Assembly: GCA_009837355.1 (NCBI GenBank)
Contig: VXTR01000088.1
Span: 1-45,379, forward strand
Length of the DNA: 45,379 bases
Direction of reading: 5' to 3'
Source of the DNA: Chloroflexota bacterium
GTDB lineage: Bacteria; Chloroflexota; Dehalococcoidia; Lucifugimonadales; UBA3495
The position numbers were made by a program, and so were the translations under genes. Shown here in pieces: positions 14,727 through 22,591 of this stretch (its first letter is position 1; each line of letters begins with the position of its first letter). A model generated the notes under the pieces. That model saw only the letters and a list, made by a program, of their open reading frames with translations. It was not told the origin of the DNA and did no database searches.

Positions 14727-15782
14727 TCAAGCGTCTCGGAACTTCGGCATCACCTGCTCCGCCAGCAGCTTCAGCGAACGTTTGGTGGTGTCGTGGTCCA
14801 TCAACCCCCGATTCGTCAGCATCAGGTTGCGGATACCGCCCGCCCGCATCTGCTCCAGCTGCTCCGCCACCCGGCGGGGGCTCCCCACCAGGTTCTCCGC
14901 CGCGTCCGGGTCGGGCCGTTCCGCGTACCCCTCCCGCTGCACCGGCGGCGGCTGGTACGACATCGGAAACTCCTTCGGATTCCACCGTTCCCGGTAGTCC
15001 TGCATTATCGAGTAGGCCCGCAGGTTCGCCGGCAGAAACTCGTCCATCGCCTGGTCGTCGGTCTCGGCCAGGTGCATCTCCCGCCACACCCAGATTTGAT
15101 CCAGGTTGCGCTCGATGGCCTCCTCGCTGAACCCCGATTCCGCCATCGTGTCCCGGTACAGCGCGATGTCCGCCGCCGTGCTGTTCACCGAGCGACCCCG
15201 CAGCAGAATTGGCCGCCCAATGCGCGCCATCTCGATGATGGACTCCCGGTTGATGCACGCCCGGGCCAGCGGCGGATGCGGTTTCTGGTAAGGACGCGGA
15301 CGCACCGATGGAAAAGAAACCCGGTAGTGTTCGCCCTTGAAGTCAACGTTGTCGGTGGTCCAGGCCTTTACCATCAGCTCCTCGGCCTCCTCCATCTGCG
15401 CCGCGCCCAGCGCCGGGTCGGTGCCGAAGCCCAGGTACTCAAAGGCGTTATAGTTGGAACCCTTGGCCGTCCCCACAATCAGCCGCCCCTGGGTCAAATT
15501 GTCCAGCAGCGCCGTCTGCATCGCCACCCGCACCGGGTTATGCAGCGGCAGCTCAATGATGCCGAACCCCAGCAGCACCCGGCTGGTTTTCATCGCCACC
15601 GCGCTGGCGAATACCATCGGGTCGCCGTACACGCACTCCCCGGTGAAGTAGTGCTCCGCCAGCCAGATGGCGTCAAAACCCAGGGCTTCAACCAGCTCCG
15701 CCTCGTCCAGACAGTCTTGTATCTCCTGGGCGTCGCGGGAATCGTCAAACTTCATGGGGTAGAAAAAATGGCCGAATCGCAT
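14727..15782 (-). CDS. LLM-class flavin-dependent oxidoreductase
   Basis: This 351-residue luciferase-like monooxygenase starts MRFGHFFYPMKF, followed by AIWLAEHYFTGECVYGDPMV (~40), LLGFGIIELPLHNPVRVAMQ (~70), GRLIVGTAKGSNYNAFEY (~100) and RPRPYQKPHPPLARACIN (~165). The last third carries the LVGSPRRVAEQLEQMRAGGI segment typical of the family. It is the first gene of a leftward run with the enolase-superfamily enzyme and the NIPSNAP protein, which suggests one oxidative catabolic pathway. It resembles the LLM at 6.9 kb in fold but is not a close duplicate. A TATAAT promoter lies ~45 nt upstream. Substrate unknown. Confidence 0.9.
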   Translation of the reverse strand: MRFGHFFYPMKFDDSRDAQEIQDCLDEAELVEALGFDAIWLAEHYFTGECVYGDPMVFASAVAMKTSRVLLGFGIIELPLHNPVRVAMQTALLDNLTQGRLIVGTAKGSNYNAFEYLGFGTDPALGAAQMEEAEELMVKAWTTDNVDFKGEHYRVSFPSVRPRPYQKPHPPLARACINRESIIEMARIGRPILLRGRSVNSTAADIALYRDTMAESGFSEEAIERNLDQIWVWREMHLAETDDQAMDEFLPANLRAYSIMQDYRERWNPKEFPMSYQPPPVQREGYAERPDPDAAENLVGSPRRVAEQLEQMRAGGIRNLMLTNRGLMDHDTTKRSLKLLAEQVMPKFRDA

Positions 15783-15827
15783 TATCTTTCCGTCAGTCCG
15801 CCAAGGTAGTCCTCATTGTTCGGCGTG

Positions 15828-15855
15828 ATTATAGCACTGCAGGGAGACATCCCAA
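15828..15855 (-). promoter_or_regulatory. Promoter of the LLM / enolase-superfamily / NIPSNAP run
   Basis: TTGGGA (15855-15850), a 16-nt spacer and consensus TATAAT (15833-15828) on the minus strand lie about 45 nt upstream of the LLM start. The -35 box lies directly against the start of the divergent MFS gene. Confidence 0.5.
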
Positions 15856-17118
15856 TTGCTCCAAATGCGCAACGTTCCGGCGCTGGAAGTCCTCCAAAAC
15901 CGGAACTTCCAATACCTGTGGGCGGCCCGGTGGGTTCACGAGATTTCCCGGCGCATGGAACTCATTGTGCTGGGCTACCTCATCTACCACCTCACCGACT
16001 CGGCCTTCCAGGTCGGGCTGATTTCAACCTTCCTCAACGGCCCCCGGCCGCCGCTGTCCCTGGTCGCCGGCATGCTGGCCGACCGGCTGGACCGCTGGCG
16101 CATCCTGGCCGGCATCCACGCCTGCTACCTCGTTATCGCCGCCGGCATCCTGGCCCTTCTGATTCTCGACCTCGTGCAGCCCTGGCACATTTTCCTCGCC
16201 GTCCTGTTCCAGGGAACCGCCAAGGTGCTCGACGACCCCACTCGCCGGGCGGCCCTGTTCGACCTGGCCGGACAGGAACGCATCGCCCACGCCATGTCCC
16301 TGGAGACCATCACCAACAACGGCGGCAAAATCCTGGGACCGCTGGCCGGCGGCTTGATGGTCCAGTTCTACGGATTCACCGGCGCCTTCATCATGCTCGT
16401 CGTCCTCGACCTGGTGTCCGCCCTGCTGATGTTCAAGATGCGGCTGCCCCCCAACGCCGCCCAGGTGGTGCGCGACACCAGGTTCTGGGAGGGCATCCGG
16501 GGCGGCATCGCCCATTCCTTCGCCAACAAGTTCTGCCTGGGCGTGCTGACCATATCCCTGGTGATGAACGGCATGGTGCTGCCCCTGCAATACTTCATCC
16601 CCGTCATCGCCACCGACGTTCTGAAGGTCGGCCCGGCCCTGGGCGGCCTGCTGGGCTCCGCCGACGGCATCGGCGCTTTGGTGGGCGCGCTGATTATCGG
16701 CGCCCGCCGGCGCTACTCCTACCACGGACGTTACTACGCCATCGGAGCGGCCATCGTGGGCGTCGGGGTGGTGGCCGTGGCCTGGTCGCCCTGGTTCGCC
16801 GTTTCCTTCCTGCTGCTCTTCAGCGCCGGCGTGGGCCAGGCCGGGTTCAGCACCATGCAGAGCACCATCCTGCTCCTGTCCTCGCCGGCCGAGATGCGCG
16901 GCCGCATCATGGGTTCCCAGGGTCTGGTCAACGGACTGGGACACCTCATCGGCAGCGTGGAGATTGGCGCCATCGCCCAGGCTTTCACCATCTCCCTGGC
17001 CATCGGCGTCAACGCCGGTATCGGCCTCCTGCTGATGCTGCCGGTGGTATTGCTCACCCCGCTGGTGCGCCGTCCGGTGGTAGCGTACCAACGTCCCGCC
17101 GAACGTCCTGGCGGTTGA
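15856..17118 (+). CDS. Major facilitator superfamily transporter
   Basis: This ~420-residue integral membrane protein has about 10-12 hydrophobic segments. The MFS loop-2/3 motif appears as GMLADRLDRWRILAG near residue 75, and DDPTRRAALFDLAGQERIAH follows helix 3-4, as in the MFS_3/enterobactin-exporter-like group. Drug or metabolite efflux is the usual role of this group. I chose the TTG at 15856 because AGGGAG precedes it by 9 nt; the ATG at 15865 is the alternative. It is divergent from the LLM gene and just upstream of the arsM-like gene on the same strand, but arsM has its own promoter. Confidence 0.88.
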   Translation: MLQMRNVPALEVLQNRNFQYLWAARWVHEISRRMELIVLGYLIYHLTDSAFQVGLISTFLNGPRPPLSLVAGMLADRLDRWRILAGIHACYLVIAAGILALLILDLVQPWHIFLAVLFQGTAKVLDDPTRRAALFDLAGQERIAHAMSLETITNNGGKILGPLAGGLMVQFYGFTGAFIMLVVLDLVSALLMFKMRLPPNAAQVVRDTRFWEGIRGGIAHSFANKFCLGVLTISLVMNGMVLPLQYFIPVIATDVLKVGPALGGLLGSADGIGALVGALIIGARRRYSYHGRYYAIGAAIVGVGVVAVAWSPWFAVSFLLLFSAGVGQAGFSTMQSTILLLSSPAEMRGRIMGSQGLVNGLGHLIGSVEIGAIAQAFTISLAIGVNAGIGLLLMLPVVLLTPLVRRPVVAYQRPAERPGG

Positions 17119-17129
17119 TGACGTTCGGT

Positions 17130-17158
17130 TTGACGTTAACCCGCCGCCGTCGTAGCAT
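17130..17158 (+). promoter_or_regulatory. Promoter of the arsM-like gene
   Basis: TTGACG (17130-17135), a 17-nt spacer and TAGCAT (17153-17158) lie about 50 nt upstream of the ATG. No clear ArsR operator (dyad) was seen. Confidence 0.55.
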
Positions 17159-17206
17159 AGCAATGTAATCCGTGCAGCAACCGCACAACCCGGTCGGGAG
17201 GCGCTG

Positions 17207-18076
17207 ATGACCACGACACCTAACAATACCGAGCGAACTTCGACTGATCAAATTCGCCAGGCCGTGCAGGAGCACTACGGTCAGCGAGCCCTGCGGGTGA
17301 TCGAACTTGCCGACGTAACCCCGGAGTCGGGGCAAGACTGCGGCGCAGAGAACTGCGGCCGCGGCTCTTGCGGCAGCGACGATTGCGCCCCCAACGCCGA
17401 AGCGGCGGCCTGCTGCGGCCCGGCGGATACCGAGCGCGCCATGACCCTGTACAACGAAGCCCAGTTGCAGGGCCTCCCCGTCGAAGCCATGGCGGCCTCG
17501 GCCGGCTGCGGCAACCCCACCGCTCTGGCCGACCTGCGCCCCGGCGAAACCGTGCTGGACCTGGGTTCCGGCGGCGGCATCGACTGTTTCATCGCCGCCG
17601 AGCAGGTGGGCGCGTCGGGTCGGGTGTTCGGGCTGGACATGACCCCGGAGATGCTGGCCCTGGCCATCGCCAACCGCGACCGCATGGGCGTAACCAACGT
17701 GGAATTCATCGAAGGCCACTTGGAAGACATCCCCCTGCCCGACGCCAGCGTGGACGTGGTAATCAGCAACTGCGTCATCTGCCTGTCGCCCGACAAGGAC
17801 GCCGTTTTCCGGGAGGCTTACCGGGTGCTCACGCCCGGCGGACGCCTCCACGTCTCCGATATGCTCGCCCTGACCGAGGCCGGCCCGGCTCTGACCGACG
17901 CCGAATCCTGGGCATCCTGCGTCGGCGGCGCCGAATACCGGGGAACCTACCTGGCCCGCATGACCGCCGCCGGCTTTACCGACATCGACACCATTGACGA
18001 AGCCCTCCGGCTCGACGAGAACGACGTTCCCTTGAACGTCGCCAGCGTCAAGGTATCGGCCCACAAACCGGCGTGA
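17207..18076 (+). CDS. arsM: Arsenite S-adenosylmethionine methyltransferase (ArsM-like)
   Basis: This 289-residue SAM methyltransferase of the arsenite-methylating type has the SAM loop VLDLGSGGGIDCFIAA at ~117-131 and GLDMTPEMLALA at ~142. The As(III)-binding cysteines of the family are represented by C69/C70 (AACCGP), C101 (AGCGNP), C189 (SNCVIC) and C238 (SCVGGAEYRG). An additional Cys-rich stretch at 45-60 (four Cys in CGAENCGRGSCGSDDC) precedes them, and C192 is also extra. It should convert As(III) to methylated arsenicals in the cytosol. The ABC gene follows, with its start overlapping or within 9 nt of this stop. No arsR or arsenic pump is adjacent, apart from the upstream MFS gene, which is not ArsB-like. 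Confidence 0.88.
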   Translation: MTTTPNNTERTSTDQIRQAVQEHYGQRALRVIELADVTPESGQDCGAENCGRGSCGSDDCAPNAEAAACCGPADTERAMTLYNEAQLQGLPVEAMAASAGCGNPTALADLRPGETVLDLGSGGGIDCFIAAEQVGASGRVFGLDMTPEMLALAIANRDRMGVTNVEFIEGHLEDIPLPDASVDVVISNCVICLSPDKDAVFREAYRVLTPGGRLHVSDMLALTEAGPALTDAESWASCVGGAEYRGTYLARMTAAGFTDIDTIDEALRLDENDVPLNVASVKVSAHKPA

Positions 18077-18084
18077 GGCGCCTG

Positions 18085-19329
18085 ATGTCTGAATCGTCAC
18101 AGCAGCAAGTCAACGAAGAGTACGCCCGCCAGTTCATGCCGCCGGGAAGGCGTCAGCCGGCGGTCGTCCAGGAATCGGCCCCTGAGCCGACGGTTGAACC
18201 CCCAAGCGCAGAGTCGCCGGCCCCCGCCGAGGCGATGCCAGCCGAGCCGGATCCCCCGGCCCTGGACGGCGCAGAGCCGTCGCCCTCGGCCAACGGAGCG
18301 GCGCCCGAAAGAGCGGCCGCATCCGCCGCCGTCCCGGACTTGTCTCCGGCCCTGTTGCCGGAACCCGAATCCGATGGCGCTGACACCGCGCCTCCCTACG
18401 TGGAGGCCAACGACCTCTTCAAAATCTACAAGCCGGCCGACCTGGAAGTGGTCGCCCTGCGCGGCGTTGACCTGGAAGTGCGGGCCGGCGAGTTGGTCGG
18501 CATCGTGGGCGCCAGCGGTTCCGGCAAAACCACCCTGCTCAACATCCTGGCCGGGCTCGAACGGCCCTCGGCCGGCCGCATCCGCGTCGGCGAGCGCGAC
18601 CTGCTGGACATCAGCGACCGGGACCTGGTGGCGTACCGCCGCCAGGAGGTCGGCTTCGTCTGGCAGGCCACCGGACGCAACCTCGTGCCCTATCTCAACG
18701 TCCGCGACAACATCGAGCTCCCCCAGGCCATCGCCGGCGCCGCGCGACGCCAACGCCGCCAGCGTGCCGAAGAGCTGCTGGACGCCCTCCAGATGTCGGA
18801 CAAAACGCGCCGCTATCCTTCGGAGCTGTCCGGTGGTGAGCAGCAGCGCGTCGCCATCGCCGTGGCCCTAGCCAACAATCCGCCTCTGCTCCTGGCCGAC
18901 GAACCCACCGGCGAGCTGGACACCAACATGGCCGAGGACGTTTTCCGAATGCTGCAGCGCATCAACCGGCAGTTCGGCGTCACCGTAGTCATCGTTACCC
19001 ACTACGCCGGTATCTCCCACTGGGTGGACCGGGTCGTTCGCATCCGCGACGGACGCATCGGCTCGGAGTCCTACCTGACCACTTCCTACCGTGGCGAAGA
19101 CGGCCGCGAGGAAGAATACCTGGTGGTTGACCGGGCCGGCCGCCTGCAACTGCCCCGGGAATACGTCGAGCGTTTCCAGAGCCTGAACGGAACCTGGGAC
19201 GGACTGGCCAGCACCGGCATGGCCGACGACGGCGGCGAAATTACCCTGCGCCCCGCCTCGGCGCCCTACCGCAGCCGCGAACGCTGGGAACCTGCCCCGC
19301 GCGGCGACAACGGAGCCCGCAGTGCGTAA
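18085..19329 (+). CDS. ABC transporter ATPase with long Pro/Ala-rich N-terminus
   Basis: This 414-residue ATPase is of the LolD/MacB/FtsE type. Residues 1-110 are low-complexity Pro/Ala/Glu sequence with no domain. The ATPase follows: Walker A VGASGSGKTTLLN, Q-loop VGFVWQATGRNLVPYLNVRD, signature LSGGEQQRVAIAVA, Walker B LLLADEPTGELD and H-loop VTHYAG. After the ATPase an extra ~90 residues (YLTTSYRGEDGREEEYLVVD) form a C-terminal domain. GAGG at 18075-18078 supports the ATG at 18085; a GTG at 18073 overlapping the arsM stop is the alternative. It is paired with a second ATPase 24 nt downstream, and no permease gene is nearby, so the pair must use permeases encoded elsewhere. Confidence 0.9.
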   Translation: MSESSQQQVNEEYARQFMPPGRRQPAVVQESAPEPTVEPPSAESPAPAEAMPAEPDPPALDGAEPSPSANGAAPERAAASAAVPDLSPALLPEPESDGADTAPPYVEANDLFKIYKPADLEVVALRGVDLEVRAGELVGIVGASGSGKTTLLNILAGLERPSAGRIRVGERDLLDISDRDLVAYRRQEVGFVWQATGRNLVPYLNVRDNIELPQAIAGAARRQRRQRAEELLDALQMSDKTRRYPSELSGGEQQRVAIAVALANNPPLLLADEPTGELDTNMAEDVFRMLQRINRQFGVTVVIVTHYAGISHWVDRVVRIRDGRIGSESYLTTSYRGEDGREEEYLVVDRAGRLQLPREYVERFQSLNGTWDGLASTGMADDGGEITLRPASAPYRSRERWEPAPRGDNGARSA

Positions 19330-19353
19330 CCGCGTGTATAGCGAGGTTGCCCG

Positions 19354-20046
19354 ATGACCGATACCAGCGCGGCCCTGGCGACGGCATCGGTGGTGCGCGA
19401 GTTTGGCGACGGTGAAAGCGCGGTGACCGCGGTCAACGACGTTACCGTCAGCATCTCCCCCGGCGAGTTCGTCGCCCTGGTGGGACGCTCCGGCTCCGGC
19501 AAAACCACCCTCCTCAACCTGCTGGCCGGACTGGACCGGCCCAGTTCCGGCCAGGTCTGGTTTGAAGGCCGCGAATTGTCCTCCCTGCCCGAGCGGGAAC
19601 TGGTCGGCCTGCGCCGCGAACGCATCGGCTTTGTGTTCCAGTCCTTTGGCCTGATACCCCTGCTCTCCGCCTTTGAGAACGTGGAACTGCCCCTGCACAT
19701 CGGTGGAATGTCCTGGCGGGAACGACGCCGGCGCGCCAACGAATCCCTGGACCTGGTGGGCCTGCTGGGACGCTCCGGCCACCGTCCCTACGAGCTGTCC
19801 GGCGGCGAGCAGCAGCGCGTCGCCATCGCCCGCGCCCTGGTGGCCGGCCCCTCTGTCCTCTTCGCCGACGAACCCACCGGAGAGCTGGACAGCGTTACCG
19901 CCGAAAGCATCGGCGGCATCATGCGCGACATCGGCGCCAGCCGCGGCGTTACCGTGGTAACGGCCACCCACGACCTCATGCTGGCCGACATGGCCGACCG
20001 CCGCCTGCAGATGGCCGACGGCCAGATCGTCGCCGAAGAATCCTGA
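19354..20046 (+). CDS. ABC transporter ATPase (LolD/MacB type)
   Basis: This compact 230-residue ATPase shows ASVVREFGDGESAVTAVNDV, Walker A VGRSGSGKTTLLN, Q-loop IGFVFQSFGLIPLLSAFENV, signature LSGGEQQRVAIARA, Walker B SVLFADEPTGELDS and H-loop TATHDLML. The length is normal for the family, which powers MacB/FtsX-type permeases in lipoprotein release, peptide export or cell-wall control. It follows the first ATPase by 24 nt, so they are probably cotranscribed, perhaps as a heterodimer. The usual FtsX-like permease is missing from this locus; rpsU follows from its own promoter. Confidence 0.92.
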   Translation: MTDTSAALATASVVREFGDGESAVTAVNDVTVSISPGEFVALVGRSGSGKTTLLNLLAGLDRPSSGQVWFEGRELSSLPERELVGLRRERIGFVFQSFGLIPLLSAFENVELPLHIGGMSWRERRRRANESLDLVGLLGRSGHRPYELSGGEQQRVAIARALVAGPSVLFADEPTGELDSVTAESIGGIMRDIGASRGVTVVTATHDLMLADMADRRLQMADGQIVAEES

Positions 20047-20053
20047 CGCCAAT

Positions 20054-20082
20054 TTGCCCAATACCAAGCGGCGTGCTATATT
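20054..20082 (+). promoter_or_regulatory. Promoter of rpsU
   Basis: TTGCCC (20054-20059), a 17-nt spacer and TATATT (20077-20082) lie about 45 nt upstream of the bS21 start. Confidence 0.55.
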
Positions 20083-20132
20083 GTGCTTCGTACTAAACAA
20101 TCCGCAAACGGACGTTTTGATTGGAGAGTTAC

Positions 20133-20318
20133 ATGGCTTACGTAACCCCGCGAGAGGGCGAACCCCCCGAGAGCCTGGTCAACCGGTTCCGCGCCTCGGT
20201 GCAGCACGCCGGCATCCTGCGCGAGTTGAAAGACCGCCGCTTTTTCCGCTCCAAGGCCCAGAAGGAACGGCTGGCCGCCCAGCGCGCCGCCCGCCGCCGC
20301 CGCCGGCAGCGCCGCTAG
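20133..20318 (+). CDS. rpsU: Small ribosomal subunit protein bS21
   Basis: This 61-residue basic protein matches bS21: an N-terminal strand AYVTPREGEPPESLVNRFR, a middle KDRRFFRSKAQKERL helix and an Arg-only tail. bS21 sits near the anti-Shine-Dalgarno end of 16S rRNA in the 30S subunit and helps translation initiation. TTGGAGAG lies about 7 nt before the ATG at 20133, which fixes the start; an in-frame ATG at 20121 precedes the ribosome site. It has its own promoter and an intrinsic terminator, so it is a single-gene transcript. Confidence 0.9.
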   Translation: MAYVTPREGEPPESLVNRFRASVQHAGILRELKDRRFFRSKAQKERLAAQRAARRRRRQRR

Positions 20319-20351
20319 GACGCCTCTCGGAATTATCCGAGAGACACCGCC

Positions 20352-20373
20352 GACCGCCGCTAGGCGGTCTTTT
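20352..20373 (+). terminator. Intrinsic terminator of rpsU
   Basis: The stem GACCGCC (20352-20358) / GGCGGTC (20363-20369) with loop GCTA is followed by TTTT. A smaller CTCGG...CCGAG hairpin lies about 10 nt before it. Confidence 0.85.
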
Positions 20374-20418
20374 CCCGTGCTTTCAATTCGTATCGGCTGA
20401 CACGCAAGGAGGGTAGGT

Positions 20419-20769
20419 TTGCCTCGCTACGATTACAAGTGCACCGTCTGCGCCAACGAGTTTGAGCTGGTCCAGAAGTTCAGCGAGGCCGGCCAGGGCG
20501 AATGCCCCATCTGCGGCGGCGCCGGCCAGCGCGTCTTCCACGCCGTGCCCGTCATTTACAAGGGCAGCGGCTTCTATACCACCGACTACGGCCGGCCCAA
20601 GCGTCCCGCCGAAAGCTCCGAGAGCCGGGAATCATCCTCCGAATCCGCCTCCACCAATGGCAGCTCTTCCTCCGGCGACGACGCCAAGCCTGCCGAGGCT
20701 GCCCCTGCGTCCACCGGCGAGTCGTCCGGTTCGGCGGCCCCCGCCGCGGCCGGCAGCAACTCAACCTGA
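20419..20769 (+). CDS. FmdB-family zinc-ribbon protein
   Basis: The 116-residue protein begins PRYDYKCTVCANEFELVQKF and has a second knuckle CPICGG, giving the two CxxC pairs of the FmdB/putative regulatory zinc ribbon (PF09723). RVFHAVPVIYKGSGFYTTDY closes the conserved domain. The last ~55 residues are a Ser/Ala/Pro-rich tail of low complexity. The TTG start at 20419 follows a strong AAGGAGGG at 5-6 nt. The family has no settled function. It sits between rpsU and dtd on the same strand; a GGCCGC/GCGGCC hairpin at 20798-20820 may weakly separate it from dtd. Confidence 0.85.
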   Translation: MPRYDYKCTVCANEFELVQKFSEAGQGECPICGGAGQRVFHAVPVIYKGSGFYTTDYGRPKRPAESSESRESSSESASTNGSSSSGDDAKPAEAAPASTGESSGSAAPAAAGSNST

Positions 20770-20845
20770 TCTCCATTTCCCAATGGCCAACGCAACCGGC
20801 CGCGCTTTCGGGTGCGGCCTTCTCTATGTATAGACGAGCCGCCCG

Positions 20846-21310
20846 ATGCGAGCGCTTCTGCAGCGTGTAACCTCGGCCTCCGTCTCGATTGACGGCGCGG
20901 AAACCGGCAGCATCGGCCCCGGTCTGGTCGTGCTGCTGGGCGTGGCCGACGGCGACGACGAAACGGACGCCCGCTACCTGGTGGACAAGGTGGCCAATCT
21001 GCGGATTTTCGCCGACGAACAGGGGCGCTTCAATCATTCCGCCCTGGACGTTGGCGCCGGCCTGCTGCTGGTGTCCCAGTTCACCCTCTACGCCGACACC
21101 CGCCGGGGACGCCGGCCCGACTTCACCCGCGCCGCCGACCCCGAGACGGCCAACTCGCTGTACCAGCAGGCCGTTGAGATGTTCCGCGCCACCGGCCTGC
21201 CCGTCGCCACCGGGGAATTCCAGGCCTACATGCAGGTGAAACTGGAAAACGACGGCCCGGTAACCATCCTGCTGGACAGCGCCGACCGTGGCCGCCCGAG
21301 ACGGTCATAG
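20846..21310 (+). CDS. dtd: D-aminoacyl-tRNA deacylase
   Basis: This 154-residue protein carries the complete Dtd fold and its two signature motifs: LLVSQFTLYADTRRGRRPDF (the SQFTLY catalytic segment, Thr in the motif) and EFQAYMQVKLENDGPVTILL (the GxMQVxLxNDGPVT cross-subunit motif, here with AYMQ). The dimer hydrolyses D-amino acids and glycine mis-attached to tRNA in the cytosol, using main-chain atoms of the cross-subunit Gly-cisPro motif. In that motif the usual Gly-Ala-Phe reads FQAYM, a conservative change. The start MRALLQRVTSASVSIDG matches the family N-terminus. It converges with the DinB gene 6 nt away. Confidence 0.92.
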   Translation: MRALLQRVTSASVSIDGAETGSIGPGLVVLLGVADGDDETDARYLVDKVANLRIFADEQGRFNHSALDVGAGLLLVSQFTLYADTRRGRRPDFTRAADPETANSLYQQAVEMFRATGLPVATGEFQAYMQVKLENDGPVTILLDSADRGRPRRS

Positions 21311-21316
21311 CGCCGG

Positions 21317-21847
21317 CTACCGGTGCCAGCCCATCCCCTTGTACATCCCCCGCAGGAAGGCAATCTGTCCGCCGTGGGACACGCAGTCCCACGTCATCTG
21401 TCCCAGCGCGGCGGCCACGGTGCGCGGCTCGGACACCGGCGGAATGATTTTGGCCTGCTGCATCTGCGCCTCGGTCAGGCTGGGCAGATACTCGCGCAGC
21501 GCGGTTCGAACCTGCTCGAAATAGTCCATCTGCAACGCCCGGGACGGCGGCTGCCAGTCGCACACCATCTGGTGCGTCCAGCCCAGGCCCCGGTTCTCGC
21601 CGTCGGCCGGCATCCCGAAATGCTGTTCCCAGCTGTTCGCGTCCCACAGCTGGGGCAGATCCCGCAGCCGGGTGTGGATGAACGAGTCCATGACCCGCGG
21701 AAGGTGCCACAGCGTCCAGGCCACCGAGTTGCAATCCGGCGCCGGGATGCGGTGAAACTCCTCGTCGCTCAGGTCTTGCAGGGCCAGGTCAATGGTGGTG
21801 AAGTTGTTCTCCAGCGCGGAGATAAGACCGTCGGCTGCGGCGGACAT
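21317..21847 (-). CDS. DinB-family protein
   Basis: This 176-residue four-helix protein of the DinB/YfiT group is a putative metalloenzyme or thiol-transferase scaffold. Possible metal ligands are H of VAWTLWHLPRVMDSFI (~46) and H of TWDCVSHGGQIAFLRGMYKG (~160), the usual pattern with a third histidine in between not obvious. GGAGG precedes the ATG. It is 11 nt downstream of the CMD-domain gene on the same strand and probably cotranscribed. Substrate unknown; related families act in mycothiol or bacillithiol chemistry. Confidence 0.85.
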   Translation of the reverse strand: MSAAADGLISALENNFTTIDLALQDLSDEEFHRIPAPDCNSVAWTLWHLPRVMDSFIHTRLRDLPQLWDANSWEQHFGMPADGENRGLGWTHQMVCDWQPPSRALQMDYFEQVRTALREYLPSLTEAQMQQAKIIPPVSEPRTVAAALGQMTWDCVSHGGQIAFLRGMYKGMGWHR

Positions 21848-21858
21848 GGCGGCCTCCT

Positions 21859-22404
21859 TTAGGTGATTTCCGGCTGCACCCCGGCCGGCAGGTCCACTTC
21901 AAAAGCCGACAGGACTTGCCCCACCAGCATATAGTGGCCGATCAGGGCCGTAATTCCAACGGTTTTCTCCGTGCCGAAGTGGTCGCGGACGGTATTGAAG
22001 GTTTCGTCGCTGATTTTGTGGTTGCGGGCCAGTTCCTGCACGTACTGCACCAGCGACGCCTCAATGCCACCCATGCCCTCCGGCGCCTTGCCGGTGGCGA
22101 TGGCGCTCACCACGTCCTCAGACACCCCGGCTTGCCGGGCCAGCCGCGCGTGGGCCGAGAACTCATACTGCTGGCGGATTTCCCGGGCCGTGGCGCAGAT
22201 GATGATCTCCCGCTGCGCTTCGGTGATGTCCAGGTCAAAGCGCACGAAGGCGCCGGTGTGCGCGACGCGGGCGGCCAGGTCCGGGCTGTGCAGCAGCACG
22301 CCGTAGGGGCCGCGCACGCTGCCGCGGCTGCTGGCGATGGAGTCGAAGAACTCCTGGTGTTCGGGGGCAAGCTGGTCTCGGGTAACGTCGTTCAGGCGGG
22401 CCAT
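21859..22404 (-). CDS. Carboxymuconolactone decarboxylase-family protein
   Basis: This 181-residue all-helical protein is of the CMD/AhpD-like superfamily (PF02627): SVRGPYGVLLHSPDLAARVA, FDLDITEAQREIIICATARE, YEFSAHARLARQAGVSEDVV and FGTEKTVGITALIGHYML. The AhpD-type CxxC redox pair is absent; the corresponding motif is EFSAHARLA, so the protein belongs to the non-AhpD branch. The ATG at 22404 follows GGAG by 9 nt. The same frame continues upstream into a truncated toxin gene without a stop, which is a coincidence or the scar of a deletion. It pairs with DinB. Confidence 0.88.
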   Translation of the reverse strand: MARLNDVTRDQLAPEHQEFFDSIASSRGSVRGPYGVLLHSPDLAARVAHTGAFVRFDLDITEAQREIIICATAREIRQQYEFSAHARLARQAGVSEDVVSAIATGKAPEGMGGIEASLVQYVQELARNHKISDETFNTVRDHFGTEKTVGITALIGHYMLVGQVLSAFEVDLPAGVQPEIT

Positions 22405-22479
22405 CGGGTCATGCTCCTTGCCGGTCGGCGAATATAGTGCTGGCAATATACCGCCCACGCCCACGCTATTCAACCCAAC

Positions 22480-22581
22480 CGCTTCGGGTGACTCCTCTAC
22501 GGCATAGACCACGCTGTGCCCCAGAGCCCTCAACTCCGCCACTGCCCCGCCTGGGATATTTGCATCGGCAAGAAACCGCAC
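22480..22581 (-). pseudogene. Truncated DUF5615-type PIN-like toxin
   Basis: A GTG at 22581, ten nt after the antitoxin stop, opens VRFLADANIPGGAVAELRAL followed by GHSVVYAVEESPEA. This is the N-terminal third of a DUF5615 PIN-like toxin (typical start MRFLxDENxP, usual length ~110-120). Family similarity ends near 22480, and the frame then runs without a stop through the CMD promoter region into the CMD gene. The later catalytic acids of the PIN-like fold are missing, so the toxin is dead. It suggests a deletion that joined the toxin start to the DNA upstream of the CMD gene. Confidence 0.7.
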
Positions 22582-22591
22582 CTGATTGTCT

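Noticed and set aside
14668-15258. N-terminal extension of the mandelate-racemase-like protein to 558 residues
   Set aside because: The extra part lies out of frame over the upstream LLM gene and is Gly/Ala-rich filler; the family start is at 14667.
16024-17226. 400-residue minus-strand frame opposite the MFS gene
   Set aside because: The plus strand has clear MFS motifs and membrane helices; the opposite frame is His/Gln/Gly-rich and shows no domain.
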